NCBI RefSeq assembly: GCF_001275675.1
Contig: NZ_LITM01000005.1
Location: 130,957 to 171,126, forward strand
Reading direction: 5' to 3'
DNA from: Lysinibacillus sp. FJAT-14745
GTDB taxonomy: Bacteria > Bacillota > Bacilli > Bacillales_A > Planococcaceae
DNA length: 40,170 bases
The position numbers and the translations under genes were made by a program. The first letter of the stretch is position 1. Every line of letters starts with the position of its first letter. This document shows, piece by piece, positions 1 to 7,789 of this stretch. The notes under the pieces are model-generated. The model did no database searches. It was given only the letters and a program-made list of their open reading frames with translations, and was not told where the DNA came from.

Positions 1-90
1 CGTACTCTCAACTCTAGCGGATACAGATGTTTTTTTGTATTCTTTTTTAGCAAGAACAGATTTTGGTGTTGAGCCTTTTTTAATACACAA
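1..90 (-). CDS. Possible small ORF running off the left edge
   Basis: A reading frame opens with TTG at 90-88, 12 bases after the ymdB stop, and stays open for 30 codons to the window edge. The peptide is basic (starting LCIKKGSTPKSVLAKKEYK) and I do not recognise it. The ribosome site is weak (GAAGAG). In B. subtilis the gene after ymdB is spoVS, but this peptide does not look like SpoVS. It may be the start of a real gene or a chance open frame. Confidence 0.25.
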   Translation of the reverse strand, partial: MCIKKGSTPKSVLAKKEYKKTSVSARVEST

Positions 91-102
91 TAGTTTCTCT
101 TC

Positions 103-900
103 TTATGCTTGGAACGGATAATCTTCGTTTATATAAATTCGCTCGCAATGTAAAGCTTTTCCTGTTTTATCATCAATCTCTACAAAGAAACCACTTAACA
201 CATCGCGTCCTTTTTTAGGCACTTCAAAACGAGATGGCATGTTTGTTTGGAATTTATAAATGACACTTTCCTTCGTCATCCCTAAAATTTCATCATAAGG
301 GCCTGTCATACCAACATCTGTAATATACGCTGTTCCATTCGGATAAATGCGTGCATCCGCTGTTTGCACATGAGTATGTGTCCCAACGACTGCTGATGCC
401 TTCCCATCTAAATGCCAGCCAAGTGCAATTTTCTCGCTTGTTGCTTCTGCGTGGAAATCAACGAATACAAGCGGTGACGTTTTACGAGCTTCTTCGACTA
501 ATTCCTCTGCCATCGCAAAAGGGTCCTCATGAGGCGGTAAAAAGACACGACCATGTAAATTAATGACCGATAATGTGACACCATTTTTCGAAATTTGCAC
601 CATTCCTTTACCTGGCGCCTCACTCGAAAAGTTTGCTGGACGGATTAAATAATCCGCATCGTCAATAAAATCAAAAATATCTTTATTATCCCAAGTGTGA
701 TTACCCATCGTAATAACATCCACACCCATTTGTAACAAATCATTATAAATATTACGTGTAATGCCACGACCTGCCGCTGCATTTTCTCCGTTCGCAATGA
801 CTACATCCACGTTAAATTTTTTCTTTAAACGTGGCAAATATTTCTCCACTGCATCGCGACCAATTGAACCAACGATATCACCAATAAATAGCACTTTCAT
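103..900 (-). CDS. ymdB: YmdB-family metallophosphodiesterase
   Basis: A 265-residue calcineurin-like metallophosphoesterase of the YmdB/DR1281 family; in B. subtilis YmdB is a cyclic-nucleotide phosphodiesterase that affects motility/biofilm choice and interacts with RNase Y. The two-metal site is complete: D8, E39-N40, N67-H68 (MGNHTW), H150 (DFHAE) and H175/H177 (GTHTH). The length matches the B. subtilis protein (about 264). An upstream in-frame start at 930 would add ten residues, but the family begins at MKVLFIGD and an AAAGAGTGG ribosome site precedes the ATG at 900. It is normally close to rny; here the exopolysaccharide module lies between them, with 156 bases from wzx to ymdB. A weak TTGCGA/TAAACT pair upstream may give it its own promoter. 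Confidence 0.95.
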   Translation of the reverse strand: MKVLFIGDIVGSIGRDAVEKYLPRLKKKFNVDVVIANGENAAAGRGITRNIYNDLLQMGVDVITMGNHTWDNKDIFDFIDDADYLIRPANFSSEAPGKGMVQISKNGVTLSVINLHGRVFLPPHEDPFAMAEELVEEARKTSPLVFVDFHAEATSEKIALGWHLDGKASAVVGTHTHVQTADARIYPNGTAYITDVGMTGPYDEILGMTKESVIYKFQTNMPSRFEVPKKGRDVLSGFFVEIDDKTGKALHCERIYINEDYPFQA

Positions 901-1056
901 TTTCAAAACCACTCTTTCTATAATTAGCACCTTTTAGTTTACCATCTATAACTGGTGATTCGCAATTGACCATGCAGCACAAATAAATATTTCCATTAAC
1001 TACCTCGAATATTTTAAACAAGTCATTGAAGCTTCGTTTAAGAGACTAAATTATAT

Positions 1057-2595
1057 TTATTCCTGTCCCACTTTTCTTGTTATTAAGTTCGTAAATTTAC
1101 TTTTTACTACATGTATGAGCGTTTTTCTTTGTTGCGCATTTATCACTAACACCATGAGAGTTAGAAATATTAGAATGCCATATAAAAAGATATAGCCCAT
1201 GAGAGAAACCCATGTAATACTCGGATTAAAAATAAATAATAGTAATTTCATGGTGATTGTTGAGAAAAAGAAAGCGACCATTAATTTTGATATACTCCGC
1301 CAAAATCCTTTGATATCTAATTTTAATTTTTTGTGATAATACACATTCATAATTACAACATTACCAACTAACATAGATAATGCTGTTATACATGCTGTTC
1401 CCAGTAATCCAAAATATTTAATAGCTGGAATCGATAACACAAGATTTAACAAGGCAATACAGAATAATAGAATTGTTCTAAATTTAACTAAGTTTTTTGC
1501 TTTTAATACACTCAATCCTAAATTCTGAATAAGATCAACTGTGAAAGGGATCATAATAATTAATACAATATAATAAACTTCTAGGAACTCTTCTCCGACC
1601 CATAACGTAATAAAGTCTTTTCCAAAAAGTATAAATCCCCCAAAAACATAACCAATTATTAAAAACTGAATCGACCCTACTTTTCTAAATAGATGATTAA
1701 TATGCATTAGACCATCTTCTTGCGTAACGAGTATAGATATTCTAGGCAAATAGAGATTGCCAATAGCTAGTGCCAACGACATAAAAATCATGACAATCTG
1801 AATGGCAATCGCATAAGTAGCACCATCTACAGTACCTTTAAAAATACCTAAAAGTAGTTGATCAGTTTGCCAATAGATTTTATCTACAATTACAGTGACA
1901 GAAATAAAAAATGCATAAAGACAAATCTCTTTCAGCAAGCTCTTATTACTATTTGTAAATGTAAATTGTACTTTAAGAATTTTTATACAAATTATTGCAT
2001 CTACTAGGATAAATAAAGCATTATAAACTGCAACAATACCAATCATTGTAACAGAATCGGCACCTTGTAAAAGGAAAATTAGCATCGTAATTGGCTGAAT
2101 GATCACCTGTATTAAAGATACTATTTTTATAAAAATAAACCGTTCATACGCTTGTAAAATTGAATAAAAAACGCATAATGGAAATTGCACAGCTAAACTA
2201 ATGGTCATAAAAATAATCATCATTTTTACTTTCTCGATTTGATGATCTGATAAGCTACTACCAAAAATATTGTCGACTTGTGAATATAAAATTGATCCAA
2301 TTGCAATTGCAATCAAACCAATTAAGATATATAACTTCAGAAAAAATCCATTTAATTCCGCTTCACTGTTTTTATCACCTAGAGCACGATTTCTCGATAT
2401 ATAACGAACAATCGCATTGCCAAATCCTAAATCTAAAATCGAGAAATAGCCAATAATCACCATCATTATTGCATATAAACCATACTCTTCTTGCCCTAGC
2501 ATGCGAATCATAATTGGTGTAAACGCTATGGAAACAACAAAAGTACAAAAGATAGTTACATAGGAAAAAATTGCAGCAGTTTTGATTTCATTCAC
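1057..2595 (-). CDS. Wzx-like polysaccharide flippase (MATE/MOP superfamily)
   Basis: A 512-residue polytopic membrane protein with about 12-14 hydrophobic helices. Its N-terminal part, containing GQEEYGLYAIMMVIIGYF and then LDLGFGNAIVRYISR, is typical of Wzx/RfbX polysaccharide transporters, which flip undecaprenyl-linked repeat units to the outer face of the membrane. The start is taken as GTG at 2595 because ATAGGAG lies 10 bases upstream; the longer frame from 2634 has no ribosome site and would overlap the preceding glycosyltransferase by 26 bases. It is the last gene of the exopolysaccharide module; no strong terminator follows before ymdB. The carried sugar cannot be told from sequence. 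Confidence 0.85.
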   Translation of the reverse strand: MNEIKTAAIFSYVTIFCTFVVSIAFTPIMIRMLGQEEYGLYAIMMVIIGYFSILDLGFGNAIVRYISRNRALGDKNSEAELNGFFLKLYILIGLIAIAIGSILYSQVDNIFGSSLSDHQIEKVKMMIIFMTISLAVQFPLCVFYSILQAYERFIFIKIVSLIQVIIQPITMLIFLLQGADSVTMIGIVAVYNALFILVDAIICIKILKVQFTFTNSNKSLLKEICLYAFFISVTVIVDKIYWQTDQLLLGIFKGTVDGATYAIAIQIVMIFMSLALAIGNLYLPRISILVTQEDGLMHINHLFRKVGSIQFLIIGYVFGGFILFGKDFITLWVGEEFLEVYYIVLIIMIPFTVDLIQNLGLSVLKAKNLVKFRTILLFCIALLNLVLSIPAIKYFGLLGTACITALSMLVGNVVIMNVYYHKKLKLDIKGFWRSISKLMVAFFFSTITMKLLLFIFNPSITWVSLMGYIFLYGILIFLTLMVLVINAQQRKTLIHVVKSKFTNLITRKVGQE

Positions 2596-2608
2596 TTTCC
2601 CCAGTCTC

Positions 2609-3532
2609 CTATCGAGAGGATTCATGGCGCACAACTTGATTCAAAAATCCTAAAAGATTGATATTATCAAATAGTTGATGCCACTCTAGATCCTGCAAAT
2701 TTGGCGTCATAAATGGAAAATTGTCTAGTTCATTCTGTGTAAAATTAGCTAGGTCCGCATTCAATTTAAAAAAACGCCCTTCTCTGTGTTTTTCAAATTC
2801 ACGTAACCAATGATAATCGCTTGTCACAACTTTTAAGCCGAGCGCGCAGTATTCCAATAACTTTGTAGAAGCTTGTACATTGAATGGATATATGTCTGGC
2901 ATATAGTTAAAACCATAAATGGCTTTTGACGCAATGCTAGGAATTTCAGTATAGGGCATCACTCCAGTGAAAATGATATTGGAATGATTTTTATACTGGG
3001 CATATAAATCATCATTCGGCCGGCCTATTAATAGCATACTTTTATGTTTTAGCGTTGTAGTAAAAGGTTGTAGAGCATATTCTAATTCCCTCCCCTTCCC
3101 CATAGATCCCACATAGACAAAATCAAATTCTTTCTTTATGTTTTGTATAAAAAATTCCTTGGCAATACCCATATCCCTAATAATTGCAGGCATCTTATCT
3201 TTCGTTTGCAAATCACTTTCCACTTTTTCATTCAAAAATACTTTGCCATCTGGGATAATATTGTAATGTCTTTTTAAATAATTTTTGAAAGAAGGAAAGT
3301 AGCCAGTAGATAATGAATTATATTCGTGAATCACTTTGACATCTTTAAAATTCCTCCGCATATCCATACCGGGAAATTTCCATAACACATCAAAGTCGTT
3401 ACTTTTCATTTCTTTTAGTTCGTTATTCGTGATAATTTGGGCATCTATTCCTTCTTGCTCATTAAAATAAGCCTCATATGCATTAATCTCAGGTAAATAG
3501 GATTTTTCACTATGCACAAAACTAATTTTCAA
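2609..3532 (-). CDS. Glycosyltransferase (GT-B/family 1-like) of the exopolysaccharide module
   Basis: About 307 residues. The C-terminal half resembles family 1 (GT-B) glycosyltransferases: FDFVYVGSMGKGRELE, then LLIGRP, IIFTGVMPYTEIP, and the donor-site stretch FNVQASTKLLEYCALGLKVV, in which the E of KLLEY matches the usual acidic EX7E region. The start is TTG at 3532, with AGAGGAG nine bases upstream. The open frame continues further upstream to 3640 only because it reads into the remains of a different glycosyltransferase (3554-3766). It is the only intact glycosyltransferase in the module and lies 13 bases before the flippase. Donor and acceptor are unknown. Confidence 0.75.
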   Translation of the reverse strand: MKISFVHSEKSYLPEINAYEAYFNEQEGIDAQIITNNELKEMKSNDFDVLWKFPGMDMRRNFKDVKVIHEYNSLSTGYFPSFKNYLKRHYNIIPDGKVFLNEKVESDLQTKDKMPAIIRDMGIAKEFFIQNIKKEFDFVYVGSMGKGRELEYALQPFTTTLKHKSMLLIGRPNDDLYAQYKNHSNIIFTGVMPYTEIPSIASKAIYGFNYMPDIYPFNVQASTKLLEYCALGLKVVTSDYHWLREFEKHREGRFFKLNADLANFTQNELDNFPFMTPNLQDLEWHQLFDNINLLGFLNQVVRHESSR

Positions 3533-3553
3533 TGGGTACAACTCCTCTTGTTC

Positions 3554-3766
3554 GATGCCAACATTTCTACTTTTTGAAACACTTTGATTTGATTGTTTAA
3601 GATAGCATATACGTGAATACTGGCGCTGTAGCTGTAACATAACCGGCTCACTACTGTCTGTTGGGCCATCAAAATGTGGTTATGTTTGCTTCAGTACACT
3701 TTGAACCGACTATATGACAAATTCTCCTTTATTATAGACCGGAATAATTACGGGAACGGTTTCCAT
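3554..3766 (-). pseudogene. Remnant of a family-2 glycosyltransferase
   Basis: Reading from the ATG at 3766, which has a good AAAGGATG ribosome site five bases upstream and follows the polymerase stop by four bases, the frame gives METVPVIIPVYNKGEFVI, TAG at codon 19, SVQSVLKQT, TAA at codon 29, PHFD, a gap where the family has its VDDGS motif, then TDSS and, from about codon 54, ICYLKQSNQSVSKSRNVGI. These are the hallmark N-terminal blocks of GT2 (GT-A) enzymes in the right order and in one frame, but with two stops, a deletion of the DDGS segment and loss of the whole C-terminal two thirds. The next gene's ribosome site lies inside its last codons. This is a decayed gene, not a functional enzyme. 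Confidence 0.82.
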
Positions 3767-3770
3767 TATT

Positions 3771-4943
3771 TCATCCTTTCGACCCTTTATCTTGAATGGG
3801 CATACCATTGCACATCCCTAAATATAATGTGAATAATAAAGAAGTGGCACCTAGCCCTCCAATACTAATATTGATAGCACCCGAACAAATAAGTAAGAAA
3901 AAAGGAACTTGAATCATCGAGCGATTTACTTTATTCTTTATTCCCCTATAAAATGCGATAAACATTATGAAAATATATAACACCATACAAGGAATACCGT
4001 ATGATAGCATGTAGTCAAAATACGCATTATGTGTACTGCTATTTTCGACACCATATTCTGCTAGTAGATATGGAATACTTTCTTGCCCATATCCCCAAAG
4101 TGGCTGTTTTTTTATTAAGGAAATGGCGATTTCCCACAAATCCCCGCGAGAATTCAAGCCTTGTTCTATTCTAAAGAAATCCGCTTCATTTAAAAAATAC
4201 ACACTAATACCTAATATCATGATGAAAAAAACAGTAAATACTATCGTTCCAATTTTCACTCTTCTTCTATAAAAGAAAGTAAGGAGCATTGTGAGACAAA
4301 GTGCTAAAAATGCTGTTCTAGAATTGGATAAAAAAAGTGCTGTAAAATTGAGTACACACAAAACTTTAAATAGAAATCCTTTTTTCATAGCAGATAATAT
4401 GACTGCTACACCTGCTATCGCCCCGAAATAATTAGGATCAAAATAAATCGAATTCACACGCCCATAATACGTATCGTAAATAAAAAAAGAACCATTTACT
4501 TTTGTCATAATACCGACAATTGAAAACAAGGAAATGAGATAAATAATGAAACGATCTACTTTTCCAATTACTGTATGTGTTAGCTTCGGTATGATTAAAA
4601 AAAACACAACCAGTGACAAACTTGTACTAAACAGTCTTAAAAGACCACCAAGAGAGATTAAACCGTTACTTAAAGATGACAGGAAGCTAGAGAAAAATAG
4701 GAAATAGATGAGTAAAATGACGACATTGTTATGGTTTATTACTTGGAATAGTAACTGTTCAAATCGTTCTCTTTCCATGACAAAATGAGTCACAAGTAGT
4801 ACCAATGCAACCGACAAAATACAAATTAATATTAGGCTATAAATATTGCTATAAATTGTTTTTTCAAAGGATATCAAACTAAGAAACACGATAATTACTA
4901 ATAAAAAGTATGAAATATGTTCTTTATTAACGAAATAATTCAT
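3771..4943 (-). CDS. Wzy/O-antigen ligase-type polysaccharide polymerase
   Basis: A 390-residue integral membrane protein with roughly 10-11 hydrophobic helices and the Wzy_C (O-antigen ligase) signature: NSRTAFLAL, then a periplasm-like loop with NSRGDLWEIAISLIKKQP, LWGYGQESIPYL and SSTHNAYFDYMLSYGI. Such proteins join lipid-linked repeat units outside the membrane. The ATG at 4943 has AAGGAG at good spacing. It lies between the BY-kinase (69 bases upstream) and the decayed glycosyltransferase, as in Wzx/Wzy-type capsule operons. Confidence 0.85.
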   Translation of the reverse strand: MNYFVNKEHISYFLLVIIVFLSLISFEKTIYSNIYSLILICILSVALVLLVTHFVMERERFEQLLFQVINHNNVVILLIYFLFFSSFLSSLSNGLISLGGLLRLFSTSLSLVVFFLIIPKLTHTVIGKVDRFIIYLISLFSIVGIMTKVNGSFFIYDTYYGRVNSIYFDPNYFGAIAGVAVILSAMKKGFLFKVLCVLNFTALFLSNSRTAFLALCLTMLLTFFYRRRVKIGTIVFTVFFIMILGISVYFLNEADFFRIEQGLNSRGDLWEIAISLIKKQPLWGYGQESIPYLLAEYGVENSSTHNAYFDYMLSYGIPCMVLYIFIMFIAFYRGIKNKVNRSMIQVPFFLLICSGAINISIGGLGATSLLFTLYLGMCNGMPIQDKGSKG

Positions 4944-5012
4944 ATATTTCTCCTTACGTAATACGATTCGTATAGGAATAAAAACAATCTACACATTGTC
5001 ACAAAATAATAC

Positions 5013-5726
5013 TTATTTCTTATTACTGGAATATTGATAATAATAGTGATCACGAGTTAGGGCCATATTATTCATAATGACACCTAATACCTTTGCCCGA
5101 GCTGTAGTAAGTAATGTTTTCGCCTTCAACATATCATCTTTTAAGGCAACATCTGTATCTACTACTAATAATGTACCGTCACACTTATGAGCTAAAATTT
5201 GAGCATCTGCAATGTGCAGTAAAGGAGGAGCATCGAAAATAATAATGTCATAATCTCGATAGATTTCTTTCATCAAAATATCCATTGTTGTCGAATCTAA
5301 TAAATCTGTAGGGTTCGGTGGCGTAGGACCACTAACGATGACATCAAGTCCTACAATAAATGATTGCTGTACGACTTCATGTAACTTTTCTTGTCTTGTT
5401 AATACAGTAGATAAACCTGACGTATTATACATTTCAAACGTATGGTGAATCGTTGGCTTTCGCATATCTGCATCAACAATGAGCACCCTTTTCCCTTCTT
5501 GTGCAAAAACAACAGCAAGATTGGCTGCACTCGTCGATTTCCCTTCCCCTGCCGTTGAGGAGGTCACTAAAATCGTTTTTAAATCTTTATCTGGCAAGGC
5601 GAATTTAATATTTGTACGTATAGCTCTGAATTGTTCAGAGCTAATGGAATTTTCATCTAGCACCGTTACTAATTTTCGTGGCATTGTCGTTAATTTTTTC
5701 TTTTTTCTTTTTCTCAAAAGTACCAA
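5013..5726 (-). CDS. ywqD: Bacterial tyrosine kinase (BY-kinase, CpsD/YwqD family)
   Basis: A 237-residue cytoplasmic kinase with the three BY-kinase ATP motifs: Walker A SSTAGEGKST (56-65), Walker A' VLIVDADMR (81-89) and Walker B IIIFDAPP (161-168). A C-terminal tyrosine cluster (Y228, Y229, Y230, Y232) is the usual autophosphorylation tail. It is activated by the cytoplasmic end of the Wzz-like partner, encoded just upstream (24 bases apart), and reversed by the PHP phosphatase. The start is TTG at 5726 with TAGGAG nine bases before it; the basic N-terminus (RKRKKKK) is unusual but is followed by the family's SISSEQFRAIRTNI segment. It probably controls chain length and export of the polysaccharide. 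Confidence 0.92.
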   Translation of the reverse strand: MVLLRKRKKKKLTTMPRKLVTVLDENSISSEQFRAIRTNIKFALPDKDLKTILVTSSTAGEGKSTSAANLAVVFAQEGKRVLIVDADMRKPTIHHTFEMYNTSGLSTVLTRQEKLHEVVQQSFIVGLDVIVSGPTPPNPTDLLDSTTMDILMKEIYRDYDIIIFDAPPLLHIADAQILAHKCDGTLLVVDTDVALKDDMLKAKTLLTTARAKVLGVIMNNMALTRDHYYYQYSSNKK

Positions 5727-5750
5727 TATTAATCGCTCCTAGCTCCTAAA

Positions 5751-6431
5751 TTATTTTATTGGACTGATATAACCAATTATCGGGAATTCCAAAATTTCTT
5801 CCACTTCATGTTCAGATTTAATTTTCTTATTGAAAACTTCTAATAGAAAGGCAATTGCCATGCCTATTAAAAAACCGAATACTCCCCCAATAACCAAATT
5901 CAGTAGTTTATTTGGTTTGATAGGAACAGGGTGTTCACTAATTTTTGCTAAAGATAAGATCGTAATATTATCTACACTCATTAATACCGGAATCTCCCGT
6001 TTAAACACTTCCGCCAAAGTATTCGCAATTTCTACCGCCCGTTTAGAATCAGAATCCTCTACTTTAACAGAAACGACTTGAGAGTTATTTGCATTCGTCA
6101 CCGAAATTTGCTTCATTAACTGCTCTGGTGTGCTATTCAAATCAAGCCTTTCAATCACTTTCGTTAAAATAACAGGGCTTTTAATAATGATGCTATACGT
6201 ATTGATTAATTGTAAATCCATCTCTAATTTCTGCGCCTCAAATTGCGTTTGCTGCCGAGCATCTAGCTTTTGATTAACCAAAATTTGTGTTTCTGACTGA
6301 TAAACTGGCGTGAGCACAAAGTAATTCATAGCAGCCGCAATCCCTAGCAAAAGAGCAGTAAGACTCAATATAAGAATGAAACGTTTTTTCAATATCTTGA
6401 TGAAATCAAATAAATTTATTGTTTTCTCCAT
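5751..6431 (-). CDS. ywqC: Wzz/CapA-type chain-length modulator and BY-kinase activator
   Basis: A 226-residue protein with two transmembrane segments (about 17-39 and 176-198) around an extracellular domain, and a proline-rich HPVPIKPNK before the second helix, as in Wzz/YwqC/CapA proteins. The short cytoplasmic tail after the second helix is where this family activates its partner BY-kinase, the next gene. The ATG at 6431 follows GAAGGGG. Upstream is a 463-base gene-free leader with a hairpin and T-run (6636-6672), so expression may be attenuated. It opens the main exopolysaccharide transcription unit. Confidence 0.9.
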   Translation of the reverse strand: MEKTINLFDFIKILKKRFILILSLTALLLGIAAAMNYFVLTPVYQSETQILVNQKLDARQQTQFEAQKLEMDLQLINTYSIIIKSPVILTKVIERLDLNSTPEQLMKQISVTNANNSQVVSVKVEDSDSKRAVEIANTLAEVFKREIPVLMSVDNITILSLAKISEHPVPIKPNKLLNLVIGGVFGFLIGMAIAFLLEVFNKKIKSEHEVEEILEFPIIGYISPIK

Positions 6432-6635
6432 ACACTACCCCTTCAATCCTAAATGTCTAAACCGTCATTTAATCATTTTTAGATAATCACCATTTAATAC
6501 ATATATGAATATTATTTTCTTGTTATTCATTGAACGTGAATAAATTGATTTCTAACAATTTATAAAAACATTATGTAATTATTTAAATATTGTCATATTT
6601 TATACAAGGAAATAAAATACACTCGAAATCAAAAA

Positions 6636-6672
6636 GCTGCGCTAGTCGTATAAAACGAACGGCTAACACAGC
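6636..6672 (-). terminator. Stem-loop with T-run, possible attenuator of the exopolysaccharide genes
   Basis: Arms 6636-6649 and 6659-6672 pair over 14 positions on the minus-strand RNA with two G-U pairs and one mismatch, followed by five T. It lies 205 bases before the Wzz-like gene and well past the phosphatase terminator, so it may be a leader attenuator. Confidence 0.55.
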
Positions 6673-6838
6673 TACAATTAGGACCGTATTGTTATACTAT
6701 ATTAAGGGTACCTGGTATTTTTTATAGCAAAGTATTAATATCCATCATTGTACTTAATAAGCTGATCTCAAAATAAACGTATTTAGTAGTCAGTATATTG
6801 CTTAATTTTCTAAGTTATACATGCATTGATCAAAAAAT

Positions 6839-6874
6839 AGAACACTAGATTGGATAAACTAATTTTCTAGTTCT
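6839..6874 (-). terminator. Terminator of the PHP phosphatase gene
   Basis: On the minus strand AGAACTAGA pairs with TCTAGTGTTCT with a two-base bulge, followed by ATTTTTTG. It starts 20 bases after the phosphatase stop codon. Confidence 0.6.
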
Positions 6875-6894
6875 TTACTATCAATTCTCTTTTT

Positions 6895-7659
6895 TCAAAA
6901 AATACCTCGTCTTTTTAATTCAACAGGTTCATGCAAAATTAATGGTTGATTATTAATGATTCTTTTATTATTTTCCAATAAAATATCAACTGTATCTAAT
7001 TCTTTTTTCTTTTCTAAATATCGAAGTCCTTTCTCAAAATGAAAGGGTCTTGTTGTCAAATTATGAACATCAGAGCCATATGTATGTATATAATTTGCTC
7101 GAACAAGCTCTAATGAAAATTTTTGAGTTTTTTTTCCGAAATGTCCACTCAGACTTCCAGCTGTAATTTGAGCAAATGCACCATTACGAATAAGGACCTC
7201 TAGCCGACTCGGATTCTCAGCAATAGCACGATTCCGTTCTGGATGGGCAATAATAGGTGTATAACCTGCGATTAATAATTTTGTCATCATGTCGTTTGTA
7301 TAGCTAGGAATTATATTTGACGGTAATTCAATCAGCACATACTTTGAGTTTGCCAACACATGTAGCTGATTATCATGAAGTAGGTTGTCAATATGATTGT
7401 GTAATCGAACTTCTTGTCCAGTATGTAATGTTAACGGTATATCGTGATGTTCGATTAATTCACGTAAGTTGTCTAGTTGCTTTACTACGGTTGCATAGTC
7501 TACATGAAACTGCGGTTTAAGGGCATGAGAAGTTGATATTATTTCCGTAATTCCCTCTTTTACAGCCTGCTTTAACATTTGTAATGATTCTTCTTCAGTT
7601 CTCGGCCCATCATCTACTCCATGTAAAATATGTGTATGCATATCAATCATTACTATCAC
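6895..7659 (-). CDS. ywqE: PHP-family protein-tyrosine phosphatase (YwqE/CpsB type)
   Basis: A 254-residue metal-dependent phosphatase that removes phosphate from the BY-kinase and its targets. PHP-domain metal ligands are all visible: HTH at 8-10 with DD at 16-17, TSH at 43-45, GQE at 81-83, AHPE around H139, and SDVH with D197/H199. The likely start is GTG at 7659 because AGGGG lies six bases upstream; an ATG three codons later fits the family N-terminus (MIDMHTH) but is far from that site. Unlike the usual order, it comes first and is separated from the Wzz/kinase pair by a terminator and 463 bases, so it may be controlled separately. Confidence 0.92.
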   Translation of the reverse strand: MIVMIDMHTHILHGVDDGPRTEEESLQMLKQAVKEGITEIISTSHALKPQFHVDYATVVKQLDNLRELIEHHDIPLTLHTGQEVRLHNHIDNLLHDNQLHVLANSKYVLIELPSNIIPSYTNDMMTKLLIAGYTPIIAHPERNRAIAENPSRLEVLIRNGAFAQITAGSLSGHFGKKTQKFSLELVRANYIHTYGSDVHNLTTRPFHFEKGLRYLEKKKELDTVDILLENNKRIINNQPLILHEPVELKRRGIF

Positions 7660-7745
7660 ATCTTTCCCCTGAATTTATCATTAACTCCCTTTCTTTTCTT
7701 TATGATAGAAAACTTTCAATCATGACAATTTCACCTAATAAAAAA

Positions 7746-7775
7746 GGCTTCTCTAGATTTTCATCTAGAGAAGCC
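7746..7775 (-). terminator. Terminator of rny
   Basis: Perfect 13-bp inverted repeat (7746-7758 and 7763-7775, four-base loop) followed on the minus strand by six T. It is 14 bases beyond the rny stop and separates rny from the exopolysaccharide module. Confidence 0.9.
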
Positions 7776-7789
7776 TCTAACATTTAACA

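Larger units (their letters stand above)
6432..6894. other. 463-base leader region between phosphatase and wzz-like gene
   Basis: No convincing gene. On the minus strand it holds the phosphatase terminator (6839-6874) and a second stem-loop with T-run (6636-6672). I could not find a clear sigma-A promoter for the exopolysaccharide genes; an ATGACA/TAATGT pair around 6570-6600 is weak. Confidence 0.5.

Noticed and set aside
3533..3640. N-terminal extension of the glycosyltransferase at 2609-3532
   Set aside because: These codons belong to the decayed GT2 remnant; a better start (TTG 3532 with AGAGGAG) gives a normal N-terminus.
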